Notes: generated from the sequence alone by a model not told the origin. DNA of 64,000 nucleotides from RGIG2041 sp045578865 (GCA_045578865.1 JAZNLB010000003.1:1-64000), one strand, 5' to 3'; shown: positions 1 through 7,973, numbered from the stretch's first letter. Numbers and translations: made by a program.

Positions 1-142
1 TGTTTGCTGCACCTTTCCTTGACTTTCGTCAGGACGGCTTCAAACATCGCACTATGTGCTCGTTTTCAGCTCGCAGGGACTCTCGGGCTACAAAACAATT
101 CGCCGGATTGTTTTGTTTAACGCCCTCGTCTGAAGGCCCACC
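1..142. other. Structured intergenic sequence at left edge
   Basis: No convincing gene is seen here. The stretch is rich in short inverted repeats: a perfect 10-bp pair at 90-99/107-116 with a 7-nt loop, and a short TGAC/GTCA pair near 19-30. Both strands give only short spurious frames. It is followed directly by a terminator, so it may be the 3' part of an untranslated RNA that begins left of the window. Confidence 0.4.
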
Positions 143-181
143 AAAAAGAAGAACCACGCTCTGCGTGATTCTTCTTTTTTT
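143..181. terminator. Bidirectional intrinsic terminator
   Basis: A GAAGAA-CCACGC arm (148-159) pairs with 163-174 around a 3-nt loop, with one mismatch. It is flanked by A5 on the left and a long T tract on the right, so it can stop transcription in both directions. Confidence 0.75.
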
Positions 182-282
182 GTTTTGCTTTTTTAAATTG
201 TATACAAACCAGCAATACAAATTAAAAGCAACTGCAACGCTCTTTGATTTGAGCCAGAAAAATTAATTCATTACAAAATTTA

Positions 283-948
283 CTAATTGCTGAATTTCGG
301 CGCAGTGGTTTCATTATTTGCAAAAGCATTGGGACCGGGATCGGACATTGAAAAGTACATTTTAGCTGCTTTTGTTGTACCAAAATCTCTATTCGAACCA
401 CTGTTTTGCACTTTATTAAATGCATCGCGGAACATTTGGTTATGCGCCTCTTCGCGGTTAAGAAGAAAGTCGATGGTTTCTTTTACTTTTTTATCGTCTA
501 TCTGGCGATATAAATATTCATAAACTACCTTTGCTCTTTGCTCGGATGCTATATTACTTAAAATATCAGCACATAAATCTCCTGTTACTGTAACATAATC
601 TGCAGTCCAGGAGTAACCTGAGGCATTTATGAGGCCTGGGTTTAAGCCTAATATAACATGTGACTGAATTTCGCCCGCCTGCACATTTGTTGCATCTATG
701 TCATGGCCATTGAGCAAATTAATGGTTTGTGCAATCATTTCCATGTGACCTAGTTCCTCGGCGGCGATATCTAGAAACAAGTCTTTAATTTCGGGATCTT
801 TAATACGAAAACTTTGTGACATGTACTGCATAGCCGCTTTGAGTTCGCCATTTCCGCCACCGAGTTGTTCCTGGAGCAAAACAGCGTATTGTGGGTTTGC
901 TTTTTCTACTTCTACAGGATGAAAAAGCATTTTTTCGTGTTTAAACAT
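283..948 (-). CDS. Manganese catalase family protein (CotJC-like)
   Basis: This 221-residue protein belongs to the dimanganese catalase family, which decomposes hydrogen peroxide; the short Clostridial members are often spore coat (CotJC) proteins. Visible metal-ligand positions are Glu35 (in GGGNGEL), Glu65 and His68 (in EELGHME), and a second Glu...His pair in ASEQRAK and REEAHNQ. This matches the E-E-H / E-H ligand pattern of the family. The start chosen is the ATG at 948; a TTG 15 nt upstream lies inside the GGAGG ribosome binding site and cannot be the start. It is shorter than the roughly 270-300 residue lactobacillar enzymes, as CotJC forms are. It stands alone with no operon partner, and its terminator could be the hairpin at 143-181. 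Confidence 0.85.
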   Translation of the reverse strand: MFKHEKMLFHPVEVEKANPQYAVLLQEQLGGGNGELKAAMQYMSQSFRIKDPEIKDLFLDIAAEELGHMEMIAQTINLLNGHDIDATNVQAGEIQSHVILGLNPGLINASGYSWTADYVTVTGDLCADILSNIASEQRAKVVYEYLYRQIDDKKVKETIDFLLNREEAHNQMFRDAFNKVQNSGSNRDFGTTKAAKMYFSMSDPGPNAFANNETTAPKFSN

Positions 949-1128
949 TTTCTTTACCTCCAATTTATATAGTTTTATTTATTTTTGGCAGTTTCAGAAA
1001 AGTTATTCATAATGTTGTATAAATGTGGTTTTTGTACAGGCAAATTTTATAAGGAAGAATCACAATGAAAAGAACTTTAGCATTAGCACTCTGCATTTAG
1101 ACCATTCTGCTTTTCCATATAGCGAATT
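949..1128. other. Intergenic region with a truncated secretory ORF start
   Basis: AT-rich sequence upstream of the divergent catalase. The only coding signal is an 11-codon frame at 1065-1100 (MKRTLALALCI then stop) behind an AAGGAAG ribosome binding site. It looks like the first third of a lipoprotein or secretion signal peptide cut off by a stop. Immediately right of it the duplicated promoter segment begins. Confidence 0.35.
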
Positions 1129-1303
1129 ATTAATATCACCAGAACAACATTAGCGCTGTCAAATTATTGACAAAACTTGATAAAATGAATATAATTGTAG
1201 TATTAGAAAGTGAGTATATTACAGATAGCAGTTTAAACGATGCCCATGTCTAGATTATAATCATACATAACGAGAGAAAAAATGGGAACAGCCTTAGGAT
1301 ACA
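1129..1303 (+). repeat. Diverged promoter/leader duplicate, copy 1
   Basis: Aligns along its length with 5423-5599: shared ATTAATATCACC start, TTGACA/TATAAT promoter, the GTATTAGAAA..TGAGTATATTAC block, GTTTAAAC, the ATTATAATCATACAT block, and then the beginning of a reading frame. In copy 1 that frame (ATG 1282) reads MGTALGYKL then stop; in copy 2 it reads MRTALGLTA and continues into the GGDEF gene. Copy 1 is therefore a decayed duplicate of the GGDEF gene front, and it now sits ahead of the galactose operon. Confidence 0.75.
1167..1195 (+). promoter_or_regulatory. Promoter of the gal operon (in repeat copy 1)
   Basis: TTGACA at 1167-1172 and TATAAT at 1190-1195 with a 17-bp spacer: a perfect sigma-A match. 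It lies within the duplicated segment and is the nearest good promoter to galT, about 215 nt upstream. Confidence 0.7.
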
Positions 1304-1315
1304 AGTTATGAGGAT

Positions 1316-1333
1316 ATACCACTTTTGTGGTAT
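1316..1333. promoter_or_regulatory. Inverted repeat in gal leader, possible operator
   Basis: ATACCAC (1316-1322), four T, GTGGTAT (1327-1333): a perfect 7-bp inverted repeat between the promoter and galT. It could be a repressor site or a leader hairpin; no regulator gene for galactose is adjacent. Confidence 0.35.
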
Positions 1334-1409
1334 GCTCGTTGGACCTTTGTCGCGCAGTAAAAATATTTTATAAAGCACATTTAGAAATTTGCAGAAAGAG
1401 GGGATAGAA

Positions 1410-2903
1410 ATGATAAATAGAAGAATTGACAAGTTAATATCATACGGATTAATGACGGGGCTTATATATGAAAATGATGTAATATATGTACGCAATAAAA
1501 TTCTTACAAGACTCGGTTTGGATTCATATGAAGAAACAAACGAAAGCTGTGAATCCATTAGTGAAATAAGCGGAATATTAAAGGATATTACAGATTTTGC
1601 TGTAGAAAGAGGAATAATTGAAGATAGTATCATATACAGAGATATTTTTGATACTGAGATTATGGATATTCTGACACCGTATCCGTCTACGGTTATAAAA
1701 ACTTTCAATGAAAAGCATGAAAAAAGTCCTAAAGAAGCAACAGATTACTTTTATAGCTTGTCGTGTGATAGTAATTATATTCGCCGAGACAGAATTAAAA
1801 AAGACATAAAATGGAATGTAGAGTCTGAATATGGCGAGATTGAAATAACGATTAATTGTTCAAAACCGGAAAAAGATCCAAAAGCAATAGCTGCTGCGAA
1901 ACTTCAAAAACAGTCATCTTATCCCAAATGTCAACTTTGTATTGATAATGAGGGCTATGGTGGAAGAGTAAATCATCCTGCGAGACAGAATCATAGGATT
2001 ATCCCTGTTCAAATATGCGGAGAACAATGGGGATTTCAGTACTCACCTTATGTTTATTATAATGAGCACTGCATTCTTCTTAATGCAAAACACACACCTA
2101 TGATTATTGATAAATCTGTTTTTTCAAAACTGCTTGATTTCATCAGACAGTTTCCCCATTACATTGTTGGGTCAAATGCTGATTTGCCTATTGTTGGCGG
2201 TTCAATTTTGACACACGAACATTTTCAGGGCGGTAATCATATTTTTGCAATGCACAGAGCAGAAAGTGAAAAGTTTTATGATATAAAAGGGTTTGAAGAT
2301 GTTGAAATAAGTCGATTAAAGTGGCCGATGTCGGTTATTAGATTAAAGAGTGATGATAAAGATAAGGTAATTGAATTATCCGCCAGAATTTTAAATAGTT
2401 GGAGAAGTTATTCTGACGAAAGTGCGTTTATCTTTGCCGAAACAGAGGGTGAACCACATAATACAATTACGCCTATTGCAAGTATGAGTGATGGTAAATA
2501 TGTAATGGACTTGGTATTAAGAAATAACATTACAACCGAAGAACACCCATTAGGGGTTTATCATCCGCATAAAGAACTTCATAATATCAAAAAGGAAAAT
2601 ATTGGCTTGATTGAAGTTATGGGACTGGCGGTTTTGCCATCAAGACTTGTTGAGGAAATGAATGCAGTTGCAGATGCTCTTGTAAATGGTTTGGATTTAA
2701 GCAAAAACGAAAAGACAAAAGCGCACAAGGAATGGGTTGAGAAATTTAAAAATAATTATTCTGAAATAAATAGGGATAATGTGAATGAAATATTAAGACA
2801 GGAGATTGGCAAAACTTTTGTTACCGTTCTTGAACACGCAGCTGTGTATAAACGCGATAAATCGGGAAAGGATGCATTTGATAAGTTTATAAATCAAATA
2901 TAA
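1410..2903 (+). CDS. galT: UDP-glucose--hexose-1-phosphate uridylyltransferase
   Basis: The 497-residue length fits the Gram-positive (class II) GalT family, which exchanges galactose-1-phosphate for glucose-1-phosphate on UDP in the Leloir pathway. Supporting motifs are the Cys pair CQLC, the HEHFQGG block and the HPH motif in VYHPHKELH, the last holding the nucleophilic histidine region. The ATG at 1410 is preferred because AGAGGGG precedes it; the TTG 21 nt upstream lies 5' of that site. It is first in galT-galM-galK, 10 nt before galM. galE is not present, so UDP-galactose epimerisation must be encoded elsewhere. Base composition is clearly more AT-rich than the housekeeping genes to the right, in line with acquisition as a unit (inference). 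Confidence 0.93.
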   Translation: MINRRIDKLISYGLMTGLIYENDVIYVRNKILTRLGLDSYEETNESCESISEISGILKDITDFAVERGIIEDSIIYRDIFDTEIMDILTPYPSTVIKTFNEKHEKSPKEATDYFYSLSCDSNYIRRDRIKKDIKWNVESEYGEIEITINCSKPEKDPKAIAAAKLQKQSSYPKCQLCIDNEGYGGRVNHPARQNHRIIPVQICGEQWGFQYSPYVYYNEHCILLNAKHTPMIIDKSVFSKLLDFIRQFPHYIVGSNADLPIVGGSILTHEHFQGGNHIFAMHRAESEKFYDIKGFEDVEISRLKWPMSVIRLKSDDKDKVIELSARILNSWRSYSDESAFIFAETEGEPHNTITPIASMSDGKYVMDLVLRNNITTEEHPLGVYHPHKELHNIKKENIGLIEVMGLAVLPSRLVEEMNAVADALVNGLDLSKNEKTKAHKEWVEKFKNNYSEINRDNVNEILRQEIGKTFVTVLEHAAVYKRDKSGKDAFDKFINQI

Positions 2904-2913
2904 GTGAGAAGAA

Positions 2914-3939
2914 ATGTATGTAGTTAAGACGAAAATCGGCTATTATAATCATGAGGATATTTGTTTATATACCATCGACAATAAAAAAGGTTTGTCAGCA
3001 CAGATGCTTAATTATGGTGGTATAATAACTAAGCTCATTTATAATGGAGTAGATGTGGCGCTGGGGCACAACAATTTAGAGGAATACTTCGGCAATGACG
3101 GGTATTTCGGTGCGCTCATTGGCAGAAATGCTAATCGTATTGAAAACGCAGAATTTGAACTCAATGGCAAAGTATACAACCTTTTTGCAAACGATGGAAA
3201 GAACAATCTGCATGGTGGAAAAGAAGGCTTTGATAAAAAAATATGGGATGTCACAATCGTTGATGAAGAAGAACCTTCGCTTGTTTTGTCTACTATAAGC
3301 AAGGACGGCGAAGAAGGCTTTCCGGGGAATGTGAACATACAGGTAACATATACACTAACAAATGATAACTGTCTGAAAATTCATTATGTGGGTGAAAGTG
3401 ATGCAGATACTGTGCTTAATATGACAAATCACACATATTTTAATCTAAATGGTCATTCAAGCGGAGTTGTTGATGACCATATGCTCTGGATTGACAGTGA
3501 TTTTTATACTCCAATTTCAGATAAATGTATTCCAACCGGTGAAGTGCTTAGTGTAAAAAATACGCCATTTGATTTTTCTGCTGAAGATACCCTAAAAGAA
3601 AGATTGAAGTCAGAATACGAACAAATTAAAAAGTTCGGCGGTTTTGATCATAATTTTATTCTCAATGGTCGAGGGTATAGAAAGGTTGGTAAATGCACAG
3701 GCAATAAGACTGGTATTGTTATGGAGATATATACCGACCAAAGTGGTATGCAGGTATATTCAGGGAATGGGATAGATGAAAATCGTGTGTGCAAGGACGG
3801 CGTAACCTACGGTAAACATTGCGGAATATGTTTTGAAACTCAAAGCTTTCCAAACAGCATGAAGATTACGCACTTCCCAAATGCAATTTTGAGAAAAGGC
3901 GAAAAGTACGACACGGTCACAACATATAAATTTATATAA
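2914..3939 (+). CDS. galM: Aldose 1-epimerase (galactose mutarotase)
   Basis: A 341-residue cytoplasmic epimerase that interconverts the anomers of galactose before GalK acts. Family signatures are visible in order: GRNANRIENAEF near residue 68, the LHGG block, NHTYFNLNGH with the catalytic His, and FGGFDHNF, with a downstream Glu in CFETQSFPN as the expected base. GTGAGAAG precedes the start. It lies between galT and galK in one transcriptional unit (10 and 25 nt gaps). Confidence 0.92.
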   Translation: MYVVKTKIGYYNHEDICLYTIDNKKGLSAQMLNYGGIITKLIYNGVDVALGHNNLEEYFGNDGYFGALIGRNANRIENAEFELNGKVYNLFANDGKNNLHGGKEGFDKKIWDVTIVDEEEPSLVLSTISKDGEEGFPGNVNIQVTYTLTNDNCLKIHYVGESDADTVLNMTNHTYFNLNGHSSGVVDDHMLWIDSDFYTPISDKCIPTGEVLSVKNTPFDFSAEDTLKERLKSEYEQIKKFGGFDHNFILNGRGYRKVGKCTGNKTGIVMEIYTDQSGMQVYSGNGIDENRVCKDGVTYGKHCGICFETQSFPNSMKITHFPNAILRKGEKYDTVTTYKFI

Positions 3940-3964
3940 ATTCTGATATAAGGATGGGATTCAT

Positions 3965-5149
3965 ATGACAGTTCAAGATATGAAAAAAATGTTTTTAGAG
4001 GTTTATGGTGGTGATGATTTAGAACTTCGTATATTTGAATCGCCGGGCAGAGTGAATCTTATTGGTGAGCATATTGACTATTGTGGCGGTTGTGTAATGC
4101 CGGCGGCACTTACAATGAAAACTACAATTATTGCAAGAAAAAGAAATGACGATGTTATTCGTTTGAAAGCAACTGATTTGGATTTGATGGTTGAAACAAC
4201 TATACCTGAAATGGCGAAACTCAAAGGTAAAATAAAATGGGGAGATTACCAAATAGGTGTGGCTTTGGAACTCATAAATGCCGGATATGATATTTGTGGT
4301 TGTGATTTATTATACGATGACACAGTTCCACATGGCGGCGGGCTTTCGTCATCTGCCGCAATAGAGGTATCTACTGCACTCATGTTTGCCACCTTTGCAA
4401 ATGAAAAGACGGGAAGCAATAAAGAAATCGACATGATAGAAATGGCGTTGCTTTCGCAAAAAGCAGAACATAATTTTATTGATGTAAAATGCGGAATTAT
4501 GGATCAGTTTGCATCTGCTATGGGAAAAGCAGACCATGCAATATATTTGAACTGTGCCACATTGGAGTATGAGCACATACCGCTAAAAATGGACGGATAC
4601 AAAATTGTGCTTACAAATACCAATGTAAAGCATTCTCTTGGCAGTTCCAAGTATAATGAAAGACGAAAAGAATGTGAAGAAGGCTTATCTGTATTAAAAA
4701 CTGCCATGCCGAATATTAATCAGCTTGCTGATGTTTCACCTGAAAAATTTGAATTACATAAAGACCTAATAGCAGATTTGATCGTGCAAAAACGCATAAA
4801 GCATGTTGTATATGAGTGCGACAGAGTTAAAAAGAGCGCCCAAGCTCTAAAAAACAATGAAATTGATAAATTCGGGGAATTCATGAATGCTTCTCATAAT
4901 TCTTTGCAATATGATTATGAGGTTACATGTCCTGAATTAGATTTTGTCGTACAGGAAGGAAGACAAATCGAGGGTGTTCTTGGAATAAGAATGACCGGGG
5001 CAGGATTTGGCGGCTGTACTGTGGCTATCATAAAGGATGAGAGCATTGATAAGTACATTGAAATTGTTGGGACAAAATATAAAGAAAAATTTGGACACGA
5101 AGCTACATTTTATGTTACAGAAATAGGAGACGGCGGTAGAGAAATATAA
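3965..5149 (+). CDS. galK: Galactokinase
   Basis: A 394-residue GHMP kinase phosphorylating alpha-D-galactose at C1. The galactokinase signature PGRVNLIGEHIDY lies near residue 26-38, the ATP-binding GGGLSSSAA loop near 121, and the third GHMP motif GAGFGG near 344. Length matches the family (about 390). AAGGATGGG is the ribosome binding site. It is the last gene of the operon and is followed by a strong terminator at 5186-5234. Confidence 0.94.
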   Translation: MTVQDMKKMFLEVYGGDDLELRIFESPGRVNLIGEHIDYCGGCVMPAALTMKTTIIARKRNDDVIRLKATDLDLMVETTIPEMAKLKGKIKWGDYQIGVALELINAGYDICGCDLLYDDTVPHGGGLSSSAAIEVSTALMFATFANEKTGSNKEIDMIEMALLSQKAEHNFIDVKCGIMDQFASAMGKADHAIYLNCATLEYEHIPLKMDGYKIVLTNTNVKHSLGSSKYNERRKECEEGLSVLKTAMPNINQLADVSPEKFELHKDLIADLIVQKRIKHVVYECDRVKKSAQALKNNEIDKFGEFMNASHNSLQYDYEVTCPELDFVVQEGRQIEGVLGIRMTGAGFGGCTVAIIKDESIDKYIEIVGTKYKEKFGHEATFYVTEIGDGGREI

Positions 5150-5185
5150 AACAAAAGAAACTATAAAAATCATTTGGCTCGACCT

Positions 5186-5234
5186 AAAAGAATAGCACAT
5201 GATTTGTTCAAAACAATCATGTGCTATTCTTTTT
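5186..5234. terminator. Bidirectional terminator, gal operon / XRE gene
   Basis: AAAAGAATAGCACATGATT pairs with its complement after a 10-nt loop and runs into a T tract; A-rich on the other side. It serves galK on the plus strand, and its right arm contains the last codons and stop of the minus-strand XRE gene. Confidence 0.85.
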
Positions 5235-5424
5235 CAAACTTAATAATGTCTTCTACTTTGCAATCAAGTGCATAACAAAGGGCATCAAGAGTTTTGGTGC
5301 TGATTGCTTCACCCTTTTTTATTCTGTGGAGAGTGTTTGCAGAAAAACCTTGTTTAAATATCAAAAAATATTCAGTTAATCCCTTTTTAAAAAGAGTATT
5401 ATAAAAAGGTTTGTAACTAATCAT
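5224..5424 (-). CDS. Small XRE-family helix-turn-helix regulator
   Basis: A 66-residue single-domain Cro/C1-type DNA-binding protein. The HTH reads from about residue 20: GFSANTLHRIKKGEAISTKTLDALCYAL, then the typical CKVEDII tail. The ATG at 5424 follows a GGTGAT ribosome binding site; a TTG and GTG just upstream are less likely starts. It is divergent from the GGDEF gene and shares its promoter region, which carries several ATACT/AGTAT half-sites, so autoregulation and control of the GGDEF gene are likely (inference). Confidence 0.8.
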   Translation of the reverse strand: MISYKPFYNTLFKKGLTEYFLIFKQGFSANTLHRIKKGEAISTKTLDALCYALDCKVEDIIKFEKE

Positions 5425-5599
5425 TAATATCACCAAAACAATATTATCATACTTAAAGTATTGACAATACTCAACAAAATGAGTATAATCGTTGTATTAG
5501 AAAAATGAGTATATTACATTCAACGGTTTAAACTGTACCCATACCTACATTATAATCATACATGAAGAGGGGAAAAAATGAGAACAGCATTGGGATTGA
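5423..5599 (+). repeat. Promoter/leader duplicate, copy 2 (intact)
   Basis: The functional-looking counterpart of 1129-1303, here between the XRE start codon and the first codons of the GGDEF gene. The two copies bracket the gal operon as imperfect direct repeats about 4.3 kb apart. Confidence 0.75.
5461..5489 (+). promoter_or_regulatory. Promoter of the GGDEF gene with ATACT/AGTAT half-sites
   Basis: TTGACA at 5461-5466 and TATAAT at 5484-5489, 17-bp spacer. ATACTT-A-AAGTAT overlaps upstream (about 5450-5462) and ATACTC...GAGTAT spans the spacer and -10 box. These inverted repeats are plausible operators for the adjacent XRE protein. Confidence 0.65.
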
Positions 5600-6174
5600 C
5601 AGCGGTCATAACAATATTACTAATGATTATTATATTAAAACTTTTATTAAAAATTCGAGTTCTTCGCAAAAAAAATAAATATGTTGATGAAGCAAATATG
5701 TGGCATAGACTTGCCGTTACAGATGACTTAACAGGGATTTATAATAGAAATGCGTATAACATATATATGGAGAGGGCCAAAGTAGACGCGAAACATAAAG
5801 AAAGGGGAATTATCCTTTTCGATGTTGATAATTTTAAAATAATCAATGACACACAAGGTCATCTGGCTGGAGATGCTGTGTTGAAGAATGTGGCGAAAAA
5901 TCTTACGGAGGTTTTTTTAGAGCCTCAATATAGTGTTTTTCGTATAGGTGGAGATGAATTTGCTGTTTTGTCCAAAGGCGTTTCAGAAAAGGAAATGATT
6001 GAACGGTTGATTATTTTAAGAAAGATACTCAACGATAATGGCGATATCAGTTTATCAATAGGATATTCAATGATTAAAGATACGCAGGAGAAAGCATTTG
6101 GGTATGCAGATGATATGCTTTATGCGGATAAACTATCTAAAAAATTGCGAAACTGTCCTTTGGAGCCCACATGA
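5578..6174 (+). CDS. Membrane-anchored GGDEF protein (putative diguanylate cyclase)
   Basis: A 198-residue protein with one N-terminal membrane segment (about residues 4-25), a short linker and one GGDEF domain. The entry motif DDLTGIYNRNAY and the catalytic loop RIGGDEFAVL are intact, so c-di-GMP synthesis is plausible. No RxxD inhibitory site is seen five residues before GGDEF, and no sensor domain is present. GAAGAGGGG precedes the ATG. The C-terminus is short but holds the expected YADDMLYADK helix. The gene is flanked upstream by the divergent XRE gene and downstream by a hairpin at 6254-6287. Confidence 0.85.
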   Translation: MRTALGLTAVITILLMIIILKLLLKIRVLRKKNKYVDEANMWHRLAVTDDLTGIYNRNAYNIYMERAKVDAKHKERGIILFDVDNFKIINDTQGHLAGDAVLKNVAKNLTEVFLEPQYSVFRIGGDEFAVLSKGVSEKEMIERLIILRKILNDNGDISLSIGYSMIKDTQEKAFGYADDMLYADKLSKKLRNCPLEPT

Positions 6175-6253
6175 TTTTCCCATCAGTTTTAGTTAAAGTT
6201 TAAAATGTTGTGTCTCCTCAATAGACAAGAGAATAGGAAATTTTGTATGGCGA

Positions 6254-6292
6254 GTAAAGGCTCTCACAAAGTTGTGAGAGCCTTTACTGTCT
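6254..6292 (+). terminator. Hairpin after GGDEF gene
   Basis: A perfect 16-bp stem (6254-6269/6272-6287) with a 2-nt loop. The following tract is only modestly T-rich, so termination strength is uncertain. Confidence 0.6.
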
Positions 6293-6330
6293 TTAACAGA
6301 GCAATTATAAAGAAGTGCTTTTTTAAGTTA

Positions 6331-6404
6331 TTTAGATAATTGTCTAAATAGGTGTTGACAGGCAAGGGGTTTTGAGGTATACTATATTTAGATAATTATC
6401 TAAA
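6331..6404 (+). promoter_or_regulatory. sdpRI-type promoter with two palindromic operators
   Basis: TTGACA 6355-6360 and TATACT 6378-6383 (17-bp spacer). Operator 1 at 6331-6348 (TTTAGATAATTGTCTAAA, one-base asymmetry) lies upstream of the -35 box. Operator 2 at 6387-6404 (TTTAGATAATTATCTAAA, perfect palindrome) lies just downstream of the -10 box. The arrangement fits autorepression by the ArsR-type protein encoded next. Confidence 0.8.
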
Positions 6405-6426
6405 TGCTTTGAGGAGAGGTGGAATT

Positions 6427-6696
6427 ATGGGGATAAATGAAACATTAAAGGCGATTTCCGACCCGATGCGCCGCGAGATTTTACAGATACTCAGAGACGG
6501 AAGAAAATCCGCAGGTGAAATTGCCGAGCGGTTTGATTTAACGGGAGCGACGGTATCATACCATTTGGCAAAATTAAAAAGTGCGGATTTGATTGCTGAG
6601 CAAAAACACAAAAACTTCATTTATTATGAACTCAATGCATCTGTATTTGAGGAAGTTTTGAGTTGGATTTATACTTTGGGAGGGAGACTAAAATGA
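6427..6696 (+). CDS. ArsR/SmtB-type autorepressor (SdpR-like)
   Basis: An 89-residue winged-helix repressor. The ArsR core is clear: ISDPMRREILQILRDGRKSAGEIAERF, then the recognition region GATVSYHLAKLK. Metal-binding Cys pairs of metalloregulators are absent, which together with the downstream SdpI homologue points to the SdpR subgroup. The ATG at 6427 is chosen because the TTG at 6409 lies in front of the GGAGAGGTGG binding site. It overlaps the next gene by 4 nt (ATGA). The palindromes at 6331 and 6387 are its likely targets. Confidence 0.88.
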   Translation: MGINETLKAISDPMRREILQILRDGRKSAGEIAERFDLTGATVSYHLAKLKSADLIAEQKHKNFIYYELNASVFEEVLSWIYTLGGRLK

Positions 6697-7307
6697 AAAA
6701 GATTAAATGGAAATATATGATGTTGACCTGTACAATTTGCCTGCTGCCGATTATTTTTGGCATAATTTTATGGGACAAATTACCGCAGACCATTGCAATA
6801 CATTTTAATTTATACAATGAGCCGGACGGGTTTACAACCAAAGGCTTTGCAGTATTCGGGCTGCCTGTTATGATGGCGTTTTTGCAGGCAATCAGCTGCC
6901 TGATTAACGATATTAACGCGTTCAAGTATGGCGAGCGCAAGAAATTTGAGCATGCAACAAAATGGATTATTCCTATAATGTGTATACTTCTGCAAGCCGC
7001 AACGCTTGCGTACGCACTGGGCAGAGCCGTTGATATCCGCAGGGTTGCCTGCGGGATTGTCGGCGTGATATTTTTGGTAATCGGCAATTATTTGCCGAAA
7101 CTCGATTATGTTAAAAGCTATGATCTTGATACGCAGAAGTCGAGAAAAATTAACCGTTTTATCGGTTATGAAAGTTTTGTGCTGGGGCTTTTGTTTATCC
7201 TCGGCATTTTTCTGCCGCCGGCATTTAATGTTGCGTGCCTACTGCTTTTAATTCCGTATGCGATTGTTTCTGTGGTTTACAGTGTTTGGGTTATAAAAAG
7301 AGGATAA
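6693..7307 (+). CDS. SdpI family membrane protein
   Basis: A 204-residue polytopic protein with about six hydrophobic segments. The N-terminal DUF1648-like stretch (LPQTIAIHFNLYNEPDGF near residue 29-46) and the C-terminal pair of helices separated by KINRFIGYESF are typical of SdpI. In Bacillus subtilis SdpI gives immunity to the SdpC cannibalism toxin and sequesters SdpR at the membrane. No sdpC-like toxin gene is adjacent, so here the pair may respond to a foreign membrane toxin (inference). It is translationally coupled to the repressor by an ATGA overlap. Confidence 0.88.
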   Translation: MKKIKWKYMMLTCTICLLPIIFGIILWDKLPQTIAIHFNLYNEPDGFTTKGFAVFGLPVMMAFLQAISCLINDINAFKYGERKKFEHATKWIIPIMCILLQAATLAYALGRAVDIRRVACGIVGVIFLVIGNYLPKLDYVKSYDLDTQKSRKINRFIGYESFVLGLLFILGIFLPPAFNVACLLLLIPYAIVSVVYSVWVIKRG

Positions 7308-7368
7308 CTTGCATAATTACATCCGAAGACGGACATACTTTCCGTATTAAAACAAAGGATGTGAAAGC

Positions 7369-7803
7369 ATGGTAGAACCAGATACAATTAAACTTTTGCG
7401 TGAATGTGATGCGGGTGTGAAGATGGGGGTTTCCTCCATTGAAGAGGTGTTAGATTATGTGGACAGTGATTCGCTCAAACAAATTCTCACGAAAAACAAA
7501 GAGGAGCATGACAAACTGGATGTGCAGATTCAGGCTCTTTTAGACACATACCGCGATGAAGGCAAAGAGCCTGCACCGATTGCCAAGGGTATGTCGTGGA
7601 TGAAAACCAATTTTAAACTTGCGATGGACGAATCGGATGCAACGGTGGCAGATTTGATGACAGACGGTTGCAACATGGGCGTAAAGTCGCTTTCCAAGTA
7701 TTTAAACCAGTATGCGGCGGCGGACGAAAAAAGCAAGGACATCACAAAATCGCTCATTCATTTGGAAGAACAGTTGGCGGTGTCGCTTCGAGCGTACTTG
7801 TAA
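7369..7803 (+). CDS. Uncharacterised helical-bundle protein
   Basis: 144 residues, soluble, acidic, almost entirely predicted helix, with no signal peptide or membrane segment. The layout of four amphipathic helices (about 4-30, 32-60, 70-100, 112-143), with Glu/His-bearing positions such as NKEEHDKL and IHLEEQL, recalls ferritin-like four-helix proteins of the DUF2383 kind. The match is by feel and a metal site is not established. AAGGATG precedes the ATG. It is transcribed alone between sdpI and a terminator. Confidence 0.6.
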   Translation: MVEPDTIKLLRECDAGVKMGVSSIEEVLDYVDSDSLKQILTKNKEEHDKLDVQIQALLDTYRDEGKEPAPIAKGMSWMKTNFKLAMDESDATVADLMTDGCNMGVKSLSKYLNQYAAADEKSKDITKSLIHLEEQLAVSLRAYL

Positions 7804-7808
7804 AAAAG

Positions 7809-7848
7809 AAAAAAGCATCTAAGACAAAGGGCTTGGATGTTTTTTTCT
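7809..7848 (+). terminator. Intrinsic terminator
   Basis: AAAAAGCATCTAAG pairs with CTTGGATGTTTTTT across a short loop (with G-T pairs) and ends in T runs, directly after the stop codon. Confidence 0.75.
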
Positions 7849-7875
7849 TTTTGTGTTCCGGTCTTTGGGGGTGAA

Positions 7876-7904
7876 TTGACAATCGGGGCATACTGTGATA
7901 ACAT
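7876..7904 (+). promoter_or_regulatory. Promoter of LOG gene
   Basis: TTGACA at 7876-7881 and TAACAT at 7899-7904 with a 17-bp spacer. It is the only good promoter seen ahead of the LOG gene and the unknown two-gene module. Confidence 0.55.
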
Positions 7905-7973
7905 TATACATAGATATTCAAATAATAAGCGAAGTTTAATTGTGCTTCTGCAATTAAGAAGGAGGACAACGGT

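Noticed and set aside
1250..1708. 152-residue hydrophobic minus-strand frame
   Set aside because: Antisense to galT, AT-rich shadow frame; no ribosome site, and the plus strand is clearly coding.
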